Made by a program: the position numbers and the translations under genes
Notes under the pieces: model-generated
Seen by the model: the letters and a program-made list of their open reading frames with translations, nothing else
Told to the model about the DNA's origin: nothing
Databases searched by the model: none
Part shown: in pieces, positions 1-10,239 of the stretch
How the letters are laid out: each line of letters starts with the position of its first letter
Position numbering within the stretch: the stretch's first letter is position 1
Source: Enterobacteriaceae bacterium RIT691
GTDB taxonomy: Bacteria; Pseudomonadota; Gammaproteobacteria; Enterobacterales; Enterobacteriaceae
NCBI GenBank assembly: GCA_009668205.1
Contig: WJYM01000001.1
Coordinates: 558,001-622,000, forward strand
Reading direction: 5' to 3'
Length of the DNA: 64,000 nucleotides

Positions 1-372
1 ATCGTCACTGAGACGCCCATAGCCCACCGCCGTGCCCGCCTTACCGTCATCGCCCACTTCGGCGTAGCTCAGCCAGACGCGCCGTGATTGTGAAAAATCG
101 GGTGCCAGAGCCACATCGAGCAAACCGCCCTGCCCATTCGCCCAGACCCGGGGAACCCCCACGATGGGATCTGATAACCCTTTCTCCGGCTGCCAGCGAT
201 GGAGCTGTCCGCCGCGTAGCGTTATCAACATCCCTTCATTGCCGGGCAAAAAGGCCAGCGACCACGGGTGATCGAGCTTTCGTTGCAGCACCTCCACATT
301 CACGCCCGCCGCAAAAAGCGCAGGCGAGAGCAGCAGCGACGAGACGAGGATCCCCAGAGCAATGCGTGACAT
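1..372 (-). CDS. yliI: Soluble aldose sugar dehydrogenase, N-terminal part (runs off the window)
   Basis: The 124 visible codons begin with a signal peptide (about residues 1-22, ending ALFA-AG) and continue into the PQQ-dependent glucose/sorbosone dehydrogenase fold. The segment DHPWSLAFLP followed by GMLITLRGGQL and GQGGLLDVALAPDF closely resembles E. coli YliI/Asd as I recall it. That protein is a periplasmic, PQQ-using enzyme that oxidises aldoses. The ATG at 372 is preceded by AAGGAG. The rest of the gene lies before base 1, so the PQQ-binding residues cannot be checked. In E. coli yliI lies beside rimO and bssR; here bssR is absent and other genes fill the gap. Confidence 0.9.
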   Translation of the reverse strand, partial: MSRIALGILVSSLLLSPALFAAGVNVEVLQRKLDHPWSLAFLPGNEGMLITLRGGQLHRWQPEKGLSDPIVGVPRVWANGQGGLLDVALAPDFSQSRRVWLSYAEVGDDGKAGTAVGYGRLSDD

Positions 373-530
373 GGCTGGCTCCTTATTCAGCGTTTTGCGT
401 TAAGGGTAGCCAGTGGAGATAAAGTGAGATGAAATTTTACACAACCTTAATGACCCCTGACATCCCACTCTCCTGTTAACAACCCGTACAGATAAGCAAC
501 ACTTGTTGAGCTTTTGTTTGGAAAACTGAA

Positions 531-559
531 TAGTCACGTAATGAAACGATTGGTATAGT
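531..559 (+). promoter_or_regulatory. Candidate promoter of the small secreted-protein gene
   Basis: TATAGT at 554-559 is preceded by TGG, giving an extended -10 box. A weak -35 (TAGTCA, 531-536) lies 17 bases upstream. Transcription would start near 566 and give a short leader before the ATG at 591. Confidence 0.45.
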
Positions 560-590
560 GCGCCGGTCTTCTCAATCAGACGGTGTGAAA

Positions 591-821
591 ATGTTCAAGA
601 AAGGGTTATCTGTTGCTTTGCTGCTGTGCGCGCTTTTTTCCGGACAGCTGATGGCCGACCGTGATGGGCATGAATTTTATCGGGTGCAAAATGCCGACCA
701 TCTACTGCGCCACGTTGCGGACAGTGATGATATTCGGGCACGCTCAAAAGACGCCTCTGACGAGCTGCGCGAATATCACCACGGCGTGAAAGATCGCAAA
801 CCTGAGATACTTCATCTGTGA
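591..821 (+). CDS. Small secreted protein of unknown function (76 aa)
   Basis: I do not recognise this family. Residues 1-20 form a clear Sec signal (MFKKGLSVALLLCALFSGQLMA), leaving a mature chain of about 54 residues that is very polar and rich in His, Asp and Arg, with repeated DH/HH pairs that could bind metal. The ATG at 591 is chosen because it starts exactly at the signal peptide; a GTG at 558 in the same frame would add a charged extension and falls inside the predicted promoter. The ribosome site is weak. The gene ends in a strong hairpin shared with the convergent beta-lactamase gene. Confidence 0.65.
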   Translation: MFKKGLSVALLLCALFSGQLMADRDGHEFYRVQNADHLLRHVADSDDIRARSKDASDELREYHHGVKDRKPEILHL

Positions 822-849
822 AAACGCCTCCCGTACGGGGAGGCGTTTT
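821..849. terminator. Bidirectional rho-independent terminator
   Basis: A near-perfect hairpin with A-tract/T-tract flanks (AAAACGCCTCCC, loop GTAC, GGGAGGCGTTTT) lies between two convergent genes: the small secreted protein on the plus strand and the beta-lactamase on the minus strand. It can serve both. Confidence 0.9.
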
Positions 850-852
850 GCC

Positions 853-2171
<1,319 letters not shown>

Positions 2172-3497
2172 ATGAGCAATGTCATGCAGCAGCCGAAAAT
2201 CGGCTTTGTCAGCCTCGGCTGTCCAAAAAACCTGGTGGATTCCGAACGCATCCTGACGGAACTGCGCACGGAAGGCTACGACGTAGTGCCTAGCTACGAC
2301 AACGCCGACATGGTTATCGTCAACACCTGCGGGTTTATTGACAGCGCCGTTCAGGAATCACTGGAAGCCATCGGCGAAGCCCTGAACGAGAACGGCAAAG
2401 TGATCGTCACCGGCTGCCTCGGCGCGAAAGAAGACCAGATCCGTGAAGTGCATCCAAAAGTACTGGAGATCACCGGACCTCACAGCTATGAGCAGGTGCT
2501 GGAACACGTTCACCACTACGTGCCGAAACCAAAGCATAACCCGTTCCTGAGCCTGGTGCCGGAACAGGGCGTGAAGCTGACGCCGCGCCACTACGCTTAT
2601 TTGAAAATTTCTGAAGGCTGCAACCATCGCTGCACCTTCTGTATTATCCCGTCCATGCGTGGCGATCTTGACAGCCGTCCAATTGGCGACGTGTTGGCCG
2701 AGGCGAAACGTCTGGTCGATGCTGGCGTGAAAGAGCTGCTGGTGATTTCCCAGGACACCTCCGCCTATGGCGTAGACGTTAAACACCGCACCGGTTTCTA
2801 CAACGGCGAGCCGGTGAAAACCAGCATGGTAAGCCTGTGCGAACAGCTGGCAAAGCTTGGCGTTTGGGTTCGTCTGCACTATGTCTACCCGTATCCACAC
2901 GTAGACGACGTGATCCCGCTGATGGCGGAAGGCAAAATCCTGCCTTACCTCGACATCCCACTGCAGCACGCCAGCCCGCGCATTCTGAAGCTGATGAAAC
3001 GCCCAGGCTCGGTCGATCGCCAGCTGGCACGCATCAAACAGTGGCGTGAAATCTGCCCGGATCTGACCCTCCGTTCCACCTTCATCGTCGGCTTCCCGGG
3101 TGAAACCGAAGAAGACTTCCAGATGCTGCTCGATTTCCTGAAAGAAGCCCGTCTGGATCGCGTTGGCTGCTTCAAGTACAGCCCGGTCGAAGGCGCTACC
3201 GCCAACGAACTGCCGGACCAGGTGCCTGAAGAAGTGAAAGAAGAACGCTGGAACCGCTTCATGCAGCTGCAACAGCAGATTTCTGCTGAGCGTCTGCAGG
3301 AGAAAGTGGGTCGCGAGATCATGGTCATCATTGATGAAGTCGACGAAGAAGGCGCGATTGGCCGCAGTATGGCTGATGCCCCTGAAATCGACGGCGCGGT
3401 GTACCTGAACGGTGAAACTAAAGTAAAACCGGGTGATGTCGTTCGCGTGAAGGTCGAAAACGCCGACGAATATGACCTGTGGGGTTCGCGGGTTTAA
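2172..3497 (+). CDS. rimO: Ribosomal protein uS12 methylthiotransferase RimO
   Basis: RimO adds a methylthio group to an aspartate (Asp88/89) of ribosomal protein S12, using two Fe-S clusters and S-adenosylmethionine. Length (441 aa) equals E. coli RimO and nearly every segment matches. The N-terminal UPF0004 domain has its three cluster cysteines (Cys17 in LGCPKN, then NTCGF and TGCLGA). The radical SAM motif CNHRCTFC begins at about residue 150, and a C-terminal TRAM domain follows. The start [12 protein letters not shown] aligns with the E. coli N-terminus, although the ribosome site is weak. It stands alone, followed by a REP element. Confidence 0.98.
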   Translation: MSNVMQQPKIGFVSLGCPKNLVDSERILTELRTEGYDVVPSYDNADMVIVNTCGFIDSAVQESLEAIGEALNENGKVIVTGCLGAKEDQIREVHPKVLEITGPHSYEQVLEHVHHYVPKPKHNPFLSLVPEQGVKLTPRHYAYLKISEGCNHRCTFCIIPSMRGDLDSRPIGDVLAEAKRLVDAGVKELLVISQDTSAYGVDVKHRTGFYNGEPVKTSMVSLCEQLAKLGVWVRLHYVYPYPHVDDVIPLMAEGKILPYLDIPLQHASPRILKLMKRPGSVDRQLARIKQWREICPDLTLRSTFIVGFPGETEEDFQMLLDFLKEARLDRVGCFKYSPVEGATANELPDQVPEEVKEERWNRFMQLQQQISAERLQEKVGREIMVIIDEVDEEGAIGRSMADAPEIDGAVYLNGETKVKPGDVVRVKVENADEYDLWGSRV

Positions 3498-3507
3498 TCT
3501 CCCCTTT

Positions 3508-3582
3508 GTAGGCCCGGTCAGGCGTTAGCCGCCACCGGGCACTACTTCAGTGCCTGATGGCGCTTCGCTTATCAGGCCTACA
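3508..3582. repeat. REP/BIME palindromic repeat
   Basis: Two inverted REP-like units run from GTAGGCCCGGTC to GGCGCTTCGCTTATCAGGCC followed by TAC. They have the classic enteric GC-rich stem and intergenic position. Lying between the convergent rimO and transporter genes, the element probably stabilises both mRNA 3' ends. Confidence 0.85.
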
Positions 3583-3592
3583 ATTCTCAGTT

Positions 3593-4972
3593 TTAACGCA
3601 CTAAATCCTGCTTCATCTTCCCTACCAGCTCATTATCAATCCTGAAAAACCAGACTGTCAGCGCCAGCAATAAATGCAGAACGCCCGGAATGACGGTAGA
3701 CAACAGCGTAATGCCCGCTAAGGACAACGTGGTTTGATTCTCCATTCCTGAGCGATAAGCCACCAGCGTTAACGTCAGGCTGATAATCACTCCCGCAACG
3801 GCCCATGCCAGCTTCACGAAAAACAGATTAAAGGCAAAATTCATCCCCGATGAACGGTGACCTGATTTCCATTCGCCGTAAGTATCTGCGAAGGTCACCA
3901 GCGTAAAATGCATCGGCAGGATAAACCCCAGCACCACACAACACACAAAGACCAGCGCTAACCAAAGCATCGGCTCGTTGCCAGGCACAAACCAGACCGC
4001 AAAATGTGCCAGCCCCAATATGACGTTCACCCAAAAGTAAATGCGTCGGATTTCAAACATTCGGGTCAGGTACTGCACCGCCACGGAACCGACAATCCCG
4101 CCGAGCGTTGCCATTCCAAAAAACAGCGAAGTGTAGGTGGCATCACCGTGCAAGACATAGGTGATGAAGTACATCGCCGCGCCGCCTTTGGTGTTGAAAA
4201 TACTGATAATGAGCAGCGACATCACAAACGTCAGCAGCAACTGGTCGTTATAGCGAATGCTTTTCAAGCTTTCCCGCAAATTAAACGTATGCTGTTTTTG
4301 TGTCGCCACTCGTTCCTTCACGCCATAAAAGCAGCAAAGAAACATCACGACGGCAAAGAGCGCCAGAACCCCTACGCCATACTGATAGCCTTTTATCTGA
4401 TTCCCTTCACCAAACCAGGTCACCATGACAGGCAGACCTACCGACACAGCAAACCCCGCCACGCCACACAGCGCGAATCGCCAGGACTGGCAGGAAACCA
4501 ACTCTATCGGGTTAGTGGTGATTTTGGTGACTAATGCGCAGTACGGCACATTGTTCAGCGAGTAGAGAATGGAAAGAGCAAAATACGTCACCACCGCATA
4601 CGCCACTTTCCAGTGATACGCTAAATCTGGCACGCTGAAGGTCAGAAACGCAATCAGTCCTAGCGGTACAGCCGTCCAGAGAATAAAGGGGCGGAACTGC
4701 CCCATCCGGGTAGAGGTCCGGTCTGCGGCAATGCCGATGAGCGGGTCAGAAACAGCATCAATTACGCGCAAAACCAGAAACAGCGTGCCGACTATCGCAG
4801 GCGTCAGGCCAAAAATGTCGGTATAGAAAAACGTCAGAAAGTTAGAGATAAGGCCGGTCACGATCGTGCCGCCAGCATCCCCCAGACCGTAACTGATTTT
4901 TTCAGTGACTGTCAGGGAAGCGGCGGTACTTTGTGCATTCCCCAGTTCTACAGTTTCAGAGGCGTCACTCAT
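3593..4972 (-). CDS. GPH-family sugar:cation symporter (YicJ/YagG-like)
   Basis: This 459-residue inner-membrane protein has about 12 hydrophobic segments. Family signatures include the early GYGLGDAGG segment, FYTDIFGL, and DAVSDPLIGIAADRT followed by GQFRPF. These place it in the glycoside-pentoside-hexuronide family (MelB, XylP, YicJ), which couples glycoside uptake to H+ or Na+. Its ATG overlaps the stop of the upstream GH31 gene by four bases (ATGA), so the two are translationally coupled. By analogy with E. coli yicJ-yicI it probably imports an alpha-xyloside or related alpha-glycoside; the actual substrate is inferred only from the partner enzyme. Confidence 0.85.
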   Translation of the reverse strand: MSDASETVELGNAQSTAASLTVTEKISYGLGDAGGTIVTGLISNFLTFFYTDIFGLTPAIVGTLFLVLRVIDAVSDPLIGIAADRTSTRMGQFRPFILWTAVPLGLIAFLTFSVPDLAYHWKVAYAVVTYFALSILYSLNNVPYCALVTKITTNPIELVSCQSWRFALCGVAGFAVSVGLPVMVTWFGEGNQIKGYQYGVGVLALFAVVMFLCCFYGVKERVATQKQHTFNLRESLKSIRYNDQLLLTFVMSLLIISIFNTKGGAAMYFITYVLHGDATYTSLFFGMATLGGIVGSVAVQYLTRMFEIRRIYFWVNVILGLAHFAVWFVPGNEPMLWLALVFVCCVVLGFILPMHFTLVTFADTYGEWKSGHRSSGMNFAFNLFFVKLAWAVAGVIISLTLTLVAYRSGMENQTTLSLAGITLLSTVIPGVLHLLLALTVWFFRIDNELVGKMKQDLVR

Positions 4973-7032
4973 TTCAGACTCTCCATTGCAGCGAAAATCT
5001 CTGCCTGTGCTTTAGCACCTTCCCGAACGAAAAGGGGAAGCACCTCCAGTGCCGCAGCGACAGTGACGGTCTCTCCTCCGCGATAGTGCTCACCCGTATT
5101 CACATCCACCCACACGTCCTTGCCCGGAAGCCAGACTTCACGCTGAGTCGCGCCCGCATGGACAACCGGCGCAACCAGTACATCTTCGCCAAACAGATAT
5201 TGGTCGGTAATTTCCCAACCGCGAGCGTCGTCAGGATAGTGATAAAACAACGGACGCATGAGCGGTTCACCGGTGTCGTGGGCTTGCTGCATGAGTTTTC
5301 TTAGCAGCGGACGCAGCGCTTCACGTAAAGCGGCATAACGCTGCAAAATGGCAAATACCGGCTCGCCGAAACTCCATAATTCGTTTCCTGCCCCGGTATT
5401 ACACTGGGCGATACCGTCACGATAAGGCACTTCCGGTTCGGTGATAGGGTCGCGATGACCATGCATACGCAGTACAGGGCTGAAGACAGCCCACTGGAAC
5501 CAGCGAACGAGTAACTCATGAAAGGCGGGATCGTTGACGTCTCCACCGTGAAAACCGCCGATGTCCGTTGTCCACCATGGAATGCCAGCCATGCCCATGC
5601 TCAGGCCCGCGCTAATTTGGTGACGCATTGATTCAAAGGACGAATGAATATCACCTGACCAGACCAGCGCCCCGTAACGTTGGCTGCCAGCCCAGGCGCA
5701 ACGCACCAGGTTCACTGGGTTGCTCTGCCCCACTTCACGCAAGCCGTCGTAGAAGGCTTCACAGTAGTGGAGAGGGTAAATATTGCCGGTTTCCAGAGTG
5801 TTACCAATGTGATAGCGGTAATTATCAAAATCATAAACACCATATTCTGGCTCAGCCTCATCCAGCCAGAACAGGTTCACCCCTTTATCGACGTAGTTTT
5901 TCTTGCAGATCTCCCAGATGAATTTACGCGCCTGTGGATTGGTCGAATCGAAAAAGCGGGTGTTGCCCAGAAAATCAAAATTGATGTTCAGCCCTTTTCG
6001 GGTATTGACCAGCAGGCCTTTTTCATTCATTTGAGGATAGTTTTCGCTTCTGACATCGACGGTCGGCCAGACTGAAACCATCAACTCTGTGCCCATCGCT
6101 TTGAGTTCCGCCGTCATGGCTGCCGGATCTGGCCATTCACGCTCATCAAACCGCCAGTCACCTTGGATCGGCCAGTGGAAAAAATCGGCCACAATGACGG
6201 CCAACGGGATGCCAAGATCGCGATAGCGCCGGGCCACGCTTAGCAACTCATGCTGGTTACGGTAACGCAATTTCGATTGCCATAACCCGAGTGCAAATTC
6301 CGGCATCAGTGGCGGCTTACCGCTGACAGCGGCATACTGGCGCACAATGTCAGCCGGTGTATCACCCGCAGTTATCCAGTAATCAATCCTCTGAGACGCC
6401 TTTGCGTGCCAGCGCGTTTCGTTTTGTGCAAATACGGCCTCCCCCACTGCCGGGTTATTCCATAAAAAACCATAACCCAGACTGGAGACCATAAACGGCA
6501 CGCTGGCCTGTGAATTACGTTGAGCCAATTCCAGCATGCAGCCTTTCAAATTGAGAAAAGCGTGCTGATACTGCCCCATCCCAGCTATTTTCTCATTCAC
6601 ATCAGATTCAAATCTGACATTAATTTCGAATGCATTCCCAGCCAAGGGTTTGCATTCTCTCCCTGATATTTTTAAAGCGCTTATTTTCTTTTGTGGCGCA
6701 TTTTCTGCGCTCCAAAAATTCTCGCCGTTGTCACGCTGACGCCAAAGCTCTTCAAGCAAGCATCGGTTGTTCTGGTTGTAGAATGACAGCCTTCCCTGCT
6801 TATCAACGCGCGCGCGGACATTACCATTAATTAACGTAAGGCTTTGTTCATCTTGTTCAAATTCCGGGATAATACAGGGGTTATCCAGCAAAGCCCACGG
6901 CGGCGGCGTTTCGTTGTCGGGTTCAAAACCCGATAAAATTCGCACGCTATTTTCGCCCCATGTCATGACTTTCAGGTATTGTCCGTTCCACGACCAGTGC
7001 AGCGCATTCTCTTTTATCTGTAGTGTATTCAT
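4969..7032 (-). CDS. GH31 alpha-glycosidase, probable alpha-xylosidase
   Basis: This 687-residue enzyme has the N-terminal GH31 beta-sandwich (about 1-240), the catalytic barrel (about 240-580) and C-terminal sheet domains. The nucleophile is Asp391 in FWLDEAEPE and the acid/base is Asp461 in VWSGDIHSSF. The WLDxxEPE form is one I associate with XylS-type alpha-xylosidases, and a GPH transporter follows in the same operon. It lacks a signal peptide, so it acts in the cytoplasm on imported glycoside. It is shorter than E. coli YicI (about 772 aa). The start at 7032 has GAGGAC upstream. An alpha-glucosidase activity is the main alternative. Confidence 0.85.
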   Translation of the reverse strand: MNTLQIKENALHWSWNGQYLKVMTWGENSVRILSGFEPDNETPPPWALLDNPCIIPEFEQDEQSLTLINGNVRARVDKQGRLSFYNQNNRCLLEELWRQRDNGENFWSAENAPQKKISALKISGRECKPLAGNAFEINVRFESDVNEKIAGMGQYQHAFLNLKGCMLELAQRNSQASVPFMVSSLGYGFLWNNPAVGEAVFAQNETRWHAKASQRIDYWITAGDTPADIVRQYAAVSGKPPLMPEFALGLWQSKLRYRNQHELLSVARRYRDLGIPLAVIVADFFHWPIQGDWRFDEREWPDPAAMTAELKAMGTELMVSVWPTVDVRSENYPQMNEKGLLVNTRKGLNINFDFLGNTRFFDSTNPQARKFIWEICKKNYVDKGVNLFWLDEAEPEYGVYDFDNYRYHIGNTLETGNIYPLHYCEAFYDGLREVGQSNPVNLVRCAWAGSQRYGALVWSGDIHSSFESMRHQISAGLSMGMAGIPWWTTDIGGFHGGDVNDPAFHELLVRWFQWAVFSPVLRMHGHRDPITEPEVPYRDGIAQCNTGAGNELWSFGEPVFAILQRYAALREALRPLLRKLMQQAHDTGEPLMRPLFYHYPDDARGWEITDQYLFGEDVLVAPVVHAGATQREVWLPGKDVWVDVNTGEHYRGGETVTVAAALEVLPLFVREGAKAQAEIFAAMESLK

Positions 7033-7069
7033 GCTGTCCTCTGATTATTTTATGATAATTTAACCGTGA

Positions 7070-7089
7070 TTCCGTAAACGTTTCCGATC
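7070..7089. promoter_or_regulatory. Candidate LacI-family operator
   Basis: GTAAACGTTTCC (7074-7085) is a near-palindrome with a central CpG, the hallmark of LacI/GalR operators. It lies 42 bases upstream of the GH31 start, in the gap shared with the divergent regulator gene. It is the probable binding site of that regulator. Confidence 0.55.
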
Positions 7090-7289
7090 CTGGTTAAGAT
7101 CACACAACCTGTCAATAAACAAACTCACGAATGATGAGTGTAAAAATGAGATCTGTGATCAGCAATTAATTTGCAAGGTGTTTTTTATCAGGCGTGATAT
7201 ATTTATGCGCAGAGTATCTCAGTTCGTTAAAATGAGCAGAGTAAGATATAAATAAGGCGCAAAAGTCCATATTGGAAAATGGGGAAAGG

Positions 7290-8291
7290 ATGAATATCAA
7301 AGAGTTGGCGAACGTGCTGGGATTATCCATTGCGACTGTTTCAAGAGCATTGAACAGCCACCCTGAAGTCAGTGCAAAGACGCAACAACGTGTCCTTGAG
7401 GCCGCCCAGCAATATGGTTATTTTCCCAATGCGGCTGGCCGCAACCTTCGCAAAGGCAAAGCCAACACCGTGGCTTTGCTGTTGCCGCCTGGCGATCGTG
7501 ACAACTTCTATACGGCTTCCTTTTTCATGCGAGTCGCCAATGAGCTACAGCGGACCCTGCGCCAGCATGATATCGACACCATTTTACATCTTGCGCTCGA
7601 CGCCGAAGATGAAAAGATTTGGCTGCAAAAAATGATAGAGCAGCACAAAGCTGACGCTGTCATTCTGACGAACACCACGCTTCATGACCCCCGCATCGAA
7701 TTTTTACATCATCACCAGTTTCCTTTTGCTACCCTGGGTCGCAGCCATTCCCTGGAAGGTCATTTCAACTGGGTCGATCTCGATTTTGCCACAGTGGCCG
7801 CAACAGCGGTCGAGCAAGGGCTGCTGAAAGGTCACAAAAACTTTGGGTTGGTCACGCTCGGTAACCAAAGCGCACAAGGGGAAATCTTCGCCGCCGCCTG
7901 GAGAAAGGCTTTAGCTGAAAAAGCATTGGTTCTCAACGAGTCAGCGATTTATTACGGCGACATCAGCGAGGCCACCGGATATGAGGCAATGCAACATTTC
8001 CAGCAGCTCGCGACCCCGCCTGATTACGTGATATTTCTGAGTGACTTGCAACTGCTGGGCGCAACGCTCTATACCCAACACCACCAGGTGACTATCCCCT
8101 TTTTTGCCGGTGTGTTCAGCAGTGATATGTCCTCTTTGCTTCCCGAAAAGCCTACGGGGTTTGATATTCCCTTTGCCGTGCTCGGCCAGGATTTAGCACG
8201 TGCGACGCTCAATGCCATGCAGCAGCAACCTCCCGTGCAATCGCTGCCCACTCTGAAGCTGATAACAGGACGTGAACACACACTCCCCTAG
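7290..8291 (+). CDS. LacI-family regulator of the adjacent GH31/GPH operon
   Basis: The 333-residue protein begins with a typical LacI helix-turn-helix ([28 protein letters not shown]) and hinge, followed by a periplasmic-binding-protein-like effector domain. The ATG at 7290 is preferred over an in-frame start at 7272 because the HTH begins there and GGGG lies just upstream. It is divergent from the GH31/transporter operon, so it most likely represses it until an alpha-glycoside binds. Its TAG stop and the stop of the convergent gsiD share the tetranucleotide CTAG, with no terminator between them. Confidence 0.9.
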   Translation: MNIKELANVLGLSIATVSRALNSHPEVSAKTQQRVLEAAQQYGYFPNAAGRNLRKGKANTVALLLPPGDRDNFYTASFFMRVANELQRTLRQHDIDTILHLALDAEDEKIWLQKMIEQHKADAVILTNTTLHDPRIEFLHHHQFPFATLGRSHSLEGHFNWVDLDFATVAATAVEQGLLKGHKNFGLVTLGNQSAQGEIFAAAWRKALAEKALVLNESAIYYGDISEATGYEAMQHFQQLATPPDYVIFLSDLQLLGATLYTQHHQVTIPFFAGVFSSDMSSLLPEKPTGFDIPFAVLGQDLARATLNAMQQQPPVQSLPTLKLITGREHTLP

Positions 8292-9199
8292 CCCTTTATT
8301 TTCGGATCCAGCGCATCGCGCAGGCCGTCGCCCAGCAAATTAAACGCCAGCACCGTCAGGAATATCGCCAGTGCCGGGAACAGCGCCACGTGTGGCGACA
8401 TCACCATATCCGCTCTTGCCTCATTCAGCATTGCGCCCCACTCCGGCGTCGGTGGCTGTGCGCCCAGACCCAGGAACGAAAGGCTGGCGGCTGAAATTAT
8501 CGATACGCCAATGCGCATCGTGAAATAGACGACGATAGAGGACACCGTCCCCGGCAGAATATGACGGAACAGAATCACGGCATCGCTGGCACCAATGCTG
8601 CGCGCGGATTCGATAAACGTCTGCTGTTTGAGCACCAGCGTATTGCCGCGCACCAGACGTGCAAAGGCGGGTACCGAGAAAATGGCCACCGCGACAATCA
8701 CATTCGTCATTCCGCTGCCCATCACCGCAACCACGGCAATCGCCAGCAGGATCCCGGGGAAGGCGAACAGCACATCACAGATTCGCATGATGATACGATC
8801 CCACCAGCCTTCGTAATAACCCGCGACCAGCCCCAAAACCGTCCCCAGCAGGGTGCCCATCAGCACCGCGAAGACCCCTGCTGCCAGCGAGATTCGCGCC
8901 CCCACTAACACCCGGCTGAAAATATCGCGCCCCAATGAATCCACCCCGAACCAGTGCATCGCAGACGGCCCTTCGTTCAGACGGTCGTAATCAAAGTAGT
9001 TTTGGGCATCGAAGGGGGCTATCCACGGGGCGATAATCGCCACGACAACCAACGCCAGAACAAACAATCCCGCCGTCATCGCCACCGGTTGTTTACGGAA
9101 TTTGCGCCAGAACTCATGCCAGGGCGTGCGTACCTGTCCGGGTTCTATTCCCGGCAGCACGCGCATTGCCGCCTGACGTCGCCAGTTGAACAGTTGCAC
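8288..9199 (-). CDS. gsiD: Glutathione ABC importer permease GsiD
   Basis: This is one of two membrane subunits of the glutathione importer. It is 303 residues, the E. coli length, with an N-terminal DppC-type extension, about six transmembrane helices and the permease motif [21 protein letters not shown] (EAA loop) that docks on the ATPase. The start codon is GTG at 9199, and its first base is the last base of the gsiC TAG stop. The gene order iaaA-gsiA-gsiB-gsiC-gsiD matches E. coli. Confidence 0.96.
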   Translation of the reverse strand: MQLFNWRRQAAMRVLPGIEPGQVRTPWHEFWRKFRKQPVAMTAGLFVLALVVVAIIAPWIAPFDAQNYFDYDRLNEGPSAMHWFGVDSLGRDIFSRVLVGARISLAAGVFAVLMGTLLGTVLGLVAGYYEGWWDRIIMRICDVLFAFPGILLAIAVVAVMGSGMTNVIVAVAIFSVPAFARLVRGNTLVLKQQTFIESARSIGASDAVILFRHILPGTVSSIVVYFTMRIGVSIISAASLSFLGLGAQPPTPEWGAMLNEARADMVMSPHVALFPALAIFLTVLAFNLLGDGLRDALDPKIKG

Positions 9200-10122
9200 T
9201 ATTTGTTATACCTGATAGCCGGGTTGATGGCGGCATACAGCACATCCACCACCAGATTGATAAGAATAAACTCCAGCGAGAACAGCAGCACTTCAGCCTG
9301 AATCACCGGGTAATCGCGCATTTCCACCGAGTCCACCAACAAACGCCCAAGCCCCGGCCAGTTAAAGACTTTCTCGACCACTATTGAGCCGCCAAGCAGA
9401 AAGCCGAACTGCAGGCCCATCATGGTGACCACCGGGATCATCGCATTGCGCAGACCATGTTTGAGCATCACCCACGTTTCACTGACGCCTTTCGCTCTCG
9501 CCGTTCGCATGTAGTCTTCGTTCAACACATCGACAAAAGAGGCACGCGTAAACCGTGCCATCACGGCCGCCACCGCAGCCCCCAGCGTCAGGGACGGCAA
9601 TATATAGTGTCGCCAGCTGTCAGCGCCGACGGTCGGCAACCAGCCCAGCTCAACCGAGAATATCTGCATCAGCAGCATACCCAGCGCAAAGGCCGGGAAC
9701 GAAATGCCGGTCACGGCAATCGCCATGCCGAGTTTGTCCGGCCAGCGGTTGCGCCAAATTGCCGCCGCCACGCCCATCGCCATGCCGAAGGTAACCGCCC
9801 AGACCATGCTGGTCAGCGTCAGCCATAGCGTCGGGAGAAAGCGGCTGGCAATTTCTTCGGTAACCGGGCGACGCGACACCATGGAGAGGCCAAAATCCCC
9901 CTGCACGACGTTACTGATGTAGTGCCAGAACTGGACATACAGCGGCTGATCGAGCCCCAGTTGTTGACGAACCAGCGTGACCACCTGGGCATCGGCTTCT
10001 GGCCCGGCAATCAGACGTGCAGGATCGCCAGGCAGCAGGTGGACAAACAGGAACACCAGCACCGCCACAATCAGCAGCGTGGGGATCAGGCCCAGCAGGC
10101 GCTTCAGGATATAGTTAAGCAT
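9199..10122 (-). CDS. gsiC: Glutathione ABC importer permease GsiC
   Basis: This is the partner permease of GsiD (307 residues), of the DppB type. An N-terminal helix is followed by the conserved [13 protein letters not shown] segment, about six transmembrane helices, and the EAA loop around [24 protein letters not shown]. It overlaps gsiD by one base. A palindromic repeat separates it from gsiB upstream, which may lower its level relative to the abundant binding protein. Confidence 0.96.
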   Translation of the reverse strand: MLNYILKRLLGLIPTLLIVAVLVFLFVHLLPGDPARLIAGPEADAQVVTLVRQQLGLDQPLYVQFWHYISNVVQGDFGLSMVSRRPVTEEIASRFLPTLWLTLTSMVWAVTFGMAMGVAAAIWRNRWPDKLGMAIAVTGISFPAFALGMLLMQIFSVELGWLPTVGADSWRHYILPSLTLGAAVAAVMARFTRASFVDVLNEDYMRTARAKGVSETWVMLKHGLRNAMIPVVTMMGLQFGFLLGGSIVVEKVFNWPGLGRLLVDSVEMRDYPVIQAEVLLFSLEFILINLVVDVLYAAINPAIRYNK

Positions 10123-10128
10123 CGCCGC

Positions 10129-10224
10129 CCCTCACCCCAGCCCTCTCCCCACAGGGGCGAGGGAGAAAAGAAGGCTGTGCTGAATTTTCCCCTCTCCCTT
10201 CCAGGGAGAGGGTCAGGGTGAGGG
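10129..10224. repeat. Intergenic CCCTCACCC/CCCTCTCCC palindromic repeat
   Basis: A roughly 96-base inverted repeat fills the gsiB-gsiC gap. The outer arms are CCCTCACCC (10129-10137) and GGGTGAGGG (10216-10224), with inner CCCTCTCCC and GGGAGAGGG arms. A related element lies at 16806-16912, so this is a dispersed intergenic family. It would fold into a large stem in the gsi mRNA. Confidence 0.8.
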
Positions 10225-10239
10225 TAAAATGAAACGCCG

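Noticed and set aside
2358-3272. 304-codon open frame opposite rimO
   Set aside because: RimO matches its family over its full length; the reverse frame is a by-product of codon use.
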